A stretch of DNA of 64,000 bases from Lycorma delicatula (taxonomy: Eukaryota > Arthropoda > Insecta > Hemiptera > Fulgoridae): positions 14,528,022 to 14,592,021 of the forward strand of contig NC_134465.1 in assembly GCF_047948215.1 (NCBI RefSeq). Reading direction: 5' to 3'. The notes below the pieces were generated by a model. That model searched no databases. It saw only the letters and a list, made by a program, of their open reading frames with translations, and was not told the origin of the DNA. Positions within the stretch are counted from its first letter, which is position 1. Every line of letters starts with the position of its first letter. Below are positions 56,476 through 64,000 of this stretch, in pieces. Position numbers and translations under genes: made by a program.

Positions 56476-59389
56476 AATGAATGATTGTTTGCAGTTACTA
56501 TCGCCAAATCTAATGATGTTATTTTTGTTTACTTCTTTATTTATTTATTATATTTGTTTATTATATATCTTTTTGTTTATAGCTACAAGTTGTTTTGCTC
56601 TTTGTTTTGTCGCTTGACTGCTTGTTTGTTTTTTATTGTCTATTTATTTGTTTATCGTTGTTATCTACTAATTTTTTTTGTTTTTACGGACGACGAAGTG
56701 AAGATAGATATACTCTTTTACTAAATCAACTTTAAGATTATCGCTTACCGATAACTTTTGTTACGGGTTGACTTATTATGGGGGTTCCTTAAGAACCCAC
56801 TTTCATGTACTTATTATCAAACTATATATTTACGGTTCCTTTTAAGGAGCCGGTTGTAAATAATACCAGTTGTGGAACAAAATAATAAAAGTACCTACGC
56901 ACAAGCGTTGGATTTTTGCGGTAAATTAATTAGAAAAAGCTTAACGATTTTTAGCAGTCTGTAAGGGAATTGAATAGAATGTTTCTTCTGTCGACCTTCG
57001 TGGTGGAGTGATTGTGAATCTTCCAAACCAAAGAAACATTTATAACTAGCCTTCATCGTTATGACTGTTGAACTAAAAATAGTCGCACTTTAAGATTACC
57101 GTATTATCATTTTTATTAGATCTGTTGGATAATATTACGCTCTTAAACGGGAACGAACGTGATATATAACTAAAAATAAAACGGTCGTCCAGTTCTGCTT
57201 ATAAAATATTCCATTTTATTGCTAATTTTATTTCAGCATGTTGGTTCTTCATTGCTAGTCGTACGTTTGTCATTTATAATGTTAAGTTACATGTTTTATA
57301 GCTTTTGTCCCTTATTTTATTACAAGAATTTATCATTCTTCTTTAGTCGTTTAGCTTCACCGTTTAATTCTTACCTTTTATAATAAATTTTAATTTACGT
57401 AATACATTGGATGACTGTTACGGAACAACTTGCGTATGAAATAGATTCACCTTTGTTAATCGACTGCAAAATTAAATACACAGAATTTCTTAATCCTAAG
57501 TAGACTTTTTCTTGTATATTCGAACCTTTATTTTTATTAAACGAACCGAATTCAACGATTATTATTTCTATATTTCCTAGATGAAGTTTAAATAATTCAA
57601 ATGGATGTTAAAAAACCATTTTTAAGGTGAGAATATAAGAAAGAAAAATTACGCGAACGATTTAATTTTTTTTATTTTTATCGATCATTATTACTTGAAA
57701 TCAAAATTAGATTAGATTTGCTTAAATTAAAATCGCTTAAATCAAAAAAATTGCCTTGGTGCCGATTTAATAAATATCAAAGTTTAAAGAAAGGTTGTAA
57801 GGTGTAATTTTTTTCTTATTATTGCAGTTTTAAAGATCGATTTTTAGTCTAAAAATAAAGTTATATTATCAGGAAGCTGGTAGATTTTATTTGTCGATAT
57901 TTGGTTTTGTAATAAATAAGTGAAATAAAAATGCGTACGGTTACATCATTCCGCGTCGCCTAATCGCCTATACCCAGCATATTACGAAGTACTTACTAGA
58001 TTTATTTTTACCTTGTACTTACTTGGTGTACATACGTCCCCAGTGAGATACGTGACATCAAGAAGAGGCTGCGTCCGCTTCTCCAGAGTAATTAGGAACA
58101 AACTGGCTTTGGTTACAGCTCGGGAGGAACTCGTCGACATCGTTACTGATAAATGCAAAACATTTAGGCTGATAGTGCGCAACCCAGTAAAAAACAATTC
58201 CTAGTGGAGCTAGGATCTTGAATCGTTCCGTAAAATGACTCGGCTAGCGAGGAGGAGCTACCGGCGAGCGAATAGGGGTGATGAACTGTTCCTCTTTTCT
58301 TTATTGACGATTCTGCCTTTATAGGTGGAATCAAAAAGGAATACCAGTTATCTGTACGGTTTGTAGGCTTCCTCCAAACCATAGGCGCAGCAAAAGCCGT
58401 AGATTATTTTTTATTTTTCAACCGTTCTCGTAGTATAACCGAACAAGTGTTGCAACGTATATGCGGAGCCCGCATCTGGTTCCCTACCTTCATACAAAAA
58501 TAACGCTGATAGGCGATCTTCACAAGAGGCGTCAGGCGTTTCTGTGACGAAAATGTTATTTAACCGCAAATGTAACAAAAATTATTCACTGAATTTACAC
58601 GTTTTCATGGCATTATGATTTAACAAATTTTTCACTAGTTTTAACAAAAGCGGTCGAAAACCAGAAATTCTGCACAATATGAAATTCACAGTCAAAGCGA
58701 CAGTAATAATGTTTATAATCTACACGCAGCCGGAGAACGTTGTGTTTTGTCATTTAATTGGTGTGACAACTCCAAAAACAAAATTACCTCCAAACTAAAA
58801 ATGCAAATCGGGTAAAAAATGACGTGTCTTTGTATCTCCAAAGCAAGAGCTAATCGGTCATTTTTATGGTGATTTTTAAATCCAGCAGATGAAATAACAT
58901 AAGAATAAGCTACTTTTGAGCCCGAAACATTTTCATTGTTGAGCGGTGTTATTTCTTTTCGTATTCGTGTTTTTGGTTAATTGAAATGCTAGTTACATTT
59001 TTTGCGTTCAAAATTCTATCGTTTTCTTTTTTGCAATGCGTTTCGGCCGATCAAATCGCTTAGTTATTTAAAGAGTTCTACTAATTTATTTTCTGATTAT
59101 TAATTTTCAATTTTAAATATATTTATTATTTCAGTTTATCCGAAGATTTTGAGTCCTATTTTGGCTGATTGTTTCTGTAATTATTTAATTTGTGTTTCTG
59201 CTTCTAACCGATCTTCAGCTGTTAAATCCGTATCATCTACAATCAATCATAGGCGGTTAAAACTATCGGCACGTAAGTCGGCACAAAAATACTACTAGGA
59301 TTCAGCAAACGTTTAGCACGGTACTAGACCGGACGACTGAAAACATTATCGGTTTAATATAGATAATATTTATAACCAAAAATACATAC
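56476..59389. other. No gene recognised
   Basis: AT-rich DNA. Two small hairpin-forming motifs, GGGTTCCTTAAGAACCC near 56784 and GGTTCCTTTTAAGGAGCC near 56835, sit close together. Around 58013-58400 the composition is more coding-like, including a 63-codon frame at 58013-58204 (MYLLGVHTSPVRYVTSRRGC at its start), but I recognise no family in any frame. Confidence 0.5.
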
Positions 59390-60067
59390 GACGCTATATA
59401 ATTATTTTTCCGATCACCTTATTGCTGTAGCTCGTAAATTCTGAAGTCGCCGGAATTCGTCGGTGGATTCTAAAGAGCTCGTGTCCAGTTCTGAATTCAT
59501 ATTTATTACAAAACTGTGGATTTTCGCATCGTATAAATGTTCATCTTCAGTGAATTTTTTTTTTTTAACGTTGACAGCATGCTTGCAGACATTGCTTCAG
59601 TCAGCTTCAGACGCTTTATGAAATTCCTCTTCGGCTAACTTCCGACACGTTAAAAGTTGAATTTCTTTTAGCTACTTGCCCTTTCACTTGACTTCAAATG
59701 ATTTCGATTGCGTTTAAGTCAGGGTGATAAGGTGGCATCTGTAGAATTGTATGACCGTAATTTTCGGAAACGTGATGTATTAGAAATTTCTTTTGATCTT
59801 CTTCGTGTAATTTTGTACGAGTAATATCATGTAATTAAGTCATCGTCATAGCAGGAGAACAGTTAATTCGTTGTTCGGCCAACCGTTTTATCATATCGCC
59901 TTTTAGAGTTAAAATCTGGCTGCTTTTGTGGCAGAACGTTGTGATACGATGCGTTATCTAGTAGAATGACCGATCGAGGTTGTAAGTTGAGAATACACTT
60001 CTCCCGTAACTATTTCGTGTACTTTTCGGAATCCACATCGATTTGTGATAATCTCCTTTCTTATCTT
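59390..60067 (-). pseudogene. DDE-superfamily endonuclease (IS630/Tc1-like) transposase fragment
   Basis: Minus-strand pieces: KGDYHKSM near 60050, LQPRSVILLDNASYHNVLPQ near 59985-59925 with the Asp of the DNA..H motif, KRRYDKTVGRTTN near 59890, EDQKKFLIHHVSENYGHTIL and QMPPYHPDLNAIEI near 59800-59700, where PPYHPDLNPIE is the third catalytic block, then SQVKGQVA. A C-terminal HVNVKKKKFTEDEHLYD-like stretch follows near 59560. This pattern fits an insect DDE endonuclease family related to IS630/Tc1. Several shifts break it, and the N-terminal half is cut off at the GC-rich island starting near 60068. Confidence 0.7.
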
Positions 60068-60560
60068 TTTTCCCCTGGTGGGGGAGGAATCCCATTTACG
60101 GACAGAGTGTTGGACTCGGTAACAAGTTCCGCAAGATCTTAGTATTGTGCGTATGTGTACCTGCGCCTTAACGATTAAACTTCCACCTCACCAACTCCCC
60201 TCCCGGGGCAGGATCCGCAATTAAGCGTAACACAACCCCGGGAGGTGCCTTCAAGCATAACAGCTTGGCTCGCCAGTCGGATCTTGTTTCTGTGAGCTGC
60301 AGAGCGGGGTCGCCAGGCCCAGCTACCCCATCCCAGAAACCGGGATTCGGTATTAACTGCCCGCCTCTAATCAGGCCTCCCGAGAGGGACCCGACTGGAT
60401 CTCGGTCTTAACGGTACAGCAGGAGGGTAACAGAGTTCCCGTGCCTCATCATCGTCGACCATCCAGGCAAGCCCCGACGAACGACGATTTCACAGGTGAC
60501 TGTCCGTTACCTCCTCCCCGTCCGACCTTTCCGTCTCAGGACTGAGGTTACGAATCCCGA
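60068..60560. other. GC-rich island of unknown origin
   Basis: About 490 bp starting at TTTTTTCCCCTGGTGGGGG and ending near AGGTTACGAATCCCGAGAC is clearly richer in G+C than both sides. It has many stops in all frames, no recognised protein and several short inverted motifs (for example CCTGGTGGGGGAGG, CCCCGGGAGG). It interrupts the DDE transposase reading. It is most likely part of a retroelement (5' region or 3' region) but I could not match it. Confidence 0.4.
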
Positions 60561-61072
60561 GACTGCAGTAGTTTTAGGTGTTAATCGACATGCAGCGTAT
60601 AACAATATCGGGATAGATTTGTCATTTTAAAAGAAAATAACTGTATTAAGATATTAAAATTTTACACGACTGAATTTAAGACAAAGCCTTAAATGAAAAC
60701 AAACAAACAAATAGTAAAAATAAATCGCTATCAGCTACTCACTTCATTACGTAAAATATACACCGCATTAAATGTTTCTATAATAACCGCTTCTAGAATA
60801 TAATTACAAGCTATGTGTGACGTATGATTCTTCCTAGCTCGATGATTTAGAGTAGATTAAAAATAAGTAAATGAGATTCTTAGAATTGCGTGTTGCGTTA
60901 ACAAAAATTCGTTAATAGCATATTAATCGTGTATATTCTAGTGTTGCTAATCGCTATACAACAGGAAGTAGACCTAGATCTCATCAATATATATGTTTTA
61001 GAATAGAATTCAATAATTACATACGCTACAGCAAGTTTATGTACCTGTTTTTTTATATATTACCGTACCACA
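60561..61072. other. No gene recognised
   Basis: AT-rich DNA with no features. Confidence 0.5.
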
Positions 61073-61074
61073 TA

Positions 61075-62388
61075 CGAGGTGCGACAATAAAGTAATGAGA
61101 CTGATTTTTCTTTGCAAGATGTGGCAACCCTGCAGCTTGCGTAGGCACACCATCTTTGACCTTGCTCTATAAGCTACTTCTAGTCCAAGCGGCACATTGA
61201 TGCAACTGCTCAGTCGTGAATTGGGCTGTAATAAGTGAACACGTGTTTGTGTCTCTCGTCGCAGAAATGAAACCGCAAAATATTGCGCGACGGTATGCCG
61301 TTTCTTTTTGCGTTAAATCCGGTGAAAACGCGACGACTTACGGTAAGCTTCAGAAGGCTTTTGGAGAGGAGTGTATGTCAAGAGCTCAAGTTTTTCGGTG
61401 GCATAAAATTTTTAATGAAGGCAGAACGAATGTTGAAGATGAAGACCGCAGTGGACGACCATCAACCTCACGGACAGATGTCAACTTGACCAGGGTGCGT
61501 GAAATCGTACGATCTGATTGAAGATTATCCGTGAAAATGATCGCAAAAGAACTCAACATCTATCGAGAAACGGTTCGTCTAATATTAACTGAAGATCTTG
61601 GTACGAGAAAGATTTGTGCAAAAATGGTCCCCAAAAATCTCACACAACAACAGCGAGAAACAAGGAAAAATGTGGCAGCCGATCTGTTAGAGCAAACGGA
61701 AATCAATCCAGATTTGTTGAGCAGTGTTATCACTGGTGATGAAGGTTGGTTTTTTCAATACGATCCAGAGACAAAACGCCAAAGTTCGCGATGGTGCTCA
61801 AAGGGATCACCCAGACCAAAAAAAGCTCGCATGTCAAAGTCAAAAGTGAAACGCATGCTTGTGTGCTTCTTCGATTCCAAGGGAATTGTTCATAAAGAGC
61901 GGGTGCCTCCTTGACGAACAGTTAACCGATATTTCTAACAAAGAAATTTTAGAAAGACTTCGTAAACGAGTTCTTCGGGTCCGTGCCAACATTGCTGATA
62001 ATTGGATTCTGCATCACGATAATGCGCCATCCCATACTGCTCTGTCAGTACGGCAATTTTTAGCCTGAAAACAAATTTCAGTACTACCACAGCCATCTTA
62101 TTCACCAGATTTCGCTCCGTGCGACTTTTTTCTATTTCCAAGAGTCAAAATGGCGGTCAAGGGACACCATTTTCAAACAACACAAGATGTCCAAAAAGCT
62201 GTGGCGAGGGTCTTGGAGGATATTACAGAAGATGAGTTCCAGAAATGTTACCGTCAACGGCAAAAGCGCTGGAATAAGTGTGTGCAATCAGAGGGGAACT
62301 ACTTTGAAGGAGACAACACTAAACATGACTAAAACGGTTAGGAACATTTTTTTTCACATCATTCTCATTACTTTATTGTCGCACCTCG
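61075..62388 (+). mobile_element. mariner transposon with complete ends
   Basis: Terminal inverted repeats of 30 bp begin CGAGGTGCGACAATAAAGTA at 61075 and, in reverse complement, at 62388, with one mismatch at position 27. A TA dinucleotide flanks both ends (61073-61074 and 62389-62390), the mariner target duplication. Length 1314 bp is normal for mariner. The ends look able to be recognised by a transposase, but the internal gene is broken, so mobility would need one in trans. Confidence 0.95.
61267..62332 (+). pseudogene. mariner transposase (DD34D), inactivated
   Basis: The probable start is ATG 61267 (MKPQNIARRYAV); an in-frame ATG also lies at 61216. Helix-turn-helix motifs: CMSRAQVFRWHKIFNEGR and DRSGRPSTS, then MIAKELNIYRETVRLIL. 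The linker motif MVPKNLT stands for WVPHELT. Catalytic residues: Asp in VITGDEGWFF near 61738, Asp in LHHDNAPSHT near 62020, and Asp in YSPDFAPCDFFLFP near 62125, with 34 residues between the last two, as in mariner. Breaks: TGA at 61519, TGA replacing a Gly codon near 61912 followed by a frameshift near 61925-61945, and TGA at 62066. It ends at TAA 62330-62332 (GDNTKHD). Confidence 0.93.
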
Positions 62389-62390
62389 TA

Positions 62391-64000
62391 AGACATATAG
62401 AAAATTAAAATGTTTTTAGTTTCCTTGTAACAGAGGTCATTGCATGCAAAATGCTAGTACATAGGCTTTTAGCCTCTGCGCCAACATATTTTCCGATTCA
62501 TTTACGTTCTCGTTCTTCGGTACATATCTTAATTCCATAATTTAATTTTAAGTATTGGTTCCATCGTCCGATCTTGAATATTCATTATTAAATAAACGCA
62601 TAATCGATCGCCTAACAAAAGAAAACCGATGATAAAATTACTCTATTTTTATTAATTTTTTTTAAAATAAAAAATTAAAAAAAAAGTTATCCTTAAGAAT
62701 TTCGTAAGATCGTCTTTTATTTCATATTCGTACAAATTTTTATACCGGGTGATCGTTTGAAAATTTACCGCATTTATTATTCAATAGCTATCAGTTCCAT
62801 CGTATTTCTGTTTGCAAGAATGTATACCATCCTCAGGGGGAGGGAACGTTTTTAAAATAATTTTCAAAGGGGTAGAACCCACCCTTTCCGCTCCACCTAC
62901 CCCCCAACTCAAAAAAATTAAATGACAACGGTAACATTTATTTACATTAACTGACAACCCGAAAAAAAAGAATTTTGGTGAAGGGAAAATTAAAATCCGC
63001 CACTTCTTTGCTCGATAGATACGAAAAAACAATAGGGGTATTGCTTTTCTAAATTTCAGTCCGACATAAATAACTATAGAATTACGGGATATAACTTCTT
63101 AAACCGTTTGAGATAATCGTAATATGTGAATTAAAACTCTGAAAATTATTTTTAAAATTACAAATATAAAATTTCACCCTTATTTATTTATAAATTTGTA
63201 AGGGTTGAAAATTTAGAAAAAAGTTAATGGTGAAATTAGGGTATATAACAATTTTAAGGGTAAATAAATTTTATCTCTCAAATATTTTACTAAATCTCGA
63301 AATTATGTTTCATCAATTTAGGTAATAAAATTTCATAAAATAATATTAAATGGAAAGTTAAAATTACCTTTCGTTTTTCTCAAATAGGTCGGAAGAAAAT
63401 AAATAAAAATAACACATGATATCTTCAAGTGTTAACACTGAGTGGTAATACAATTGTTTAATTAAATATATATATATATGTAATTTTTGTTATTAATTAA
63501 TTGTTATATTATAATTTTATACGTGTTAATGTTTGGTAATTTTGATACTAATTATATTATTGTTTTGTTCTTTTTTTTATTTATATTTACTCCATCTTTT
63601 TTGTATGTTGATGTACTGATCTCAGGTTTGAATTCCAAACTTTTATAATTTTATTAATTTAATCGTCCTGCATTAAATATACCTCGTAATTAGTAATATT
63701 AAAATAAAATAAAACAATTCTCAATCGTATTTATAAAATCTTTTGTTCGTTGTTAGAATCGGTCCATTATATCACCGTATGTTAACACACGGTGTTCTTA
63801 GTTGATTTTAAAAGTTTAATATTACCTTAAAATTTTCTTATAAATATCATTAATTTTTCTTCTTTATTTTTACTATCCTTTTTTTACGGCTGCTAAAATC
63901 AACGGTATATGTTCGTCAATCATTCTCTGTGGGATTTTCAACAGGTTACAAACGCATACCGATAACGTTGTGTCTGGTAATTTTACTACATCGCAATTGT
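62391..64000. other. No gene recognised
   Basis: AT-rich DNA with an (AT)n near 63465-63479. An 83-codon frame at 62781-63032 on the minus strand has no recognisable product. The right edge of the window is unannotated. Confidence 0.5.

Noticed and set aside
58013..58204. Small host gene
   Set aside because: The 63-codon frame looks coding-like in composition, but no domain, homologous motif or gene context supports it.

Overview
The window looks like an AT-rich, gene-poor stretch of an arthropod, most likely insect, nuclear genome. No host gene, rRNA, functional tRNA or CRISPR array is recognisable. Nearly every readable coding segment belongs to a transposable element: R1/SART-like, I-like, Jockey-like and EN-RT-type non-LTR retrotransposons, mariner and other Tc1/mariner relatives, a hAT transposase, and tRNA-derived SINEs. 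Hemiptera is my guess from the repeat types; the sequence does not prove it.

Layout. 1-4.1 kb: a possible solo LTR, then AT-rich DNA with microsatellites and an 86-bp tandem repeat. 4.1-10.5 kb: a GC-rich structured element, a full SINE with a 9-bp target duplication, a Tc1/mariner relic, a LINE 3' end (copy 1), a composite SINE and an EN-RT LINE C-terminus. 14.5-19.5 kb: LINE 3' end copy 2, a BED-finger hAT pseudogene and an EN-RT reverse transcriptase fragment. 22 kb: a 675-bp DNA transposon with about 50-bp inverted repeats. 26.7-27.4 kb: LINE 3' end copy 3. 31-34.8 kb: a probable mariner relic, two strong foldbacks and a Tc1-like relic. 36-38.6 kb: an internally deleted EN-RT LINE beside an RT fragment carrying an exact 102-bp tandem duplication. 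39.2-47.9 kb: an I-like LINE relic into whose ORF1 a 6.3-kb SART-like LINE has inserted (14-bp target duplication). 49.4-50.5 kb: another Tc1-like relic. 55.2-56.5 kb: a SINE, then a Jockey RT relic hit by a 63-bp SINE head. 59.4-60.6 kb: a DDE transposase fragment abutting a GC-rich island. 61.07-62.39 kb: a mariner with complete ends and a broken transposase.

The elements do not work together as a system. They are successive insertions, and all visible transposase or RT genes are broken. The most informative signals are: the SART-like element, which keeps an overlapping TAATG stop/start between its ORFs, an intact set of endonuclease residues and a hairpin before its poly(A); a nested stem in the 3' region of one LINE family, supported by paired substitutions among three copies; and a strong CpG excess in the AT-rich non-coding DNA. 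All coordinates of decayed elements are approximate unless terminal repeats or target duplications fix them.
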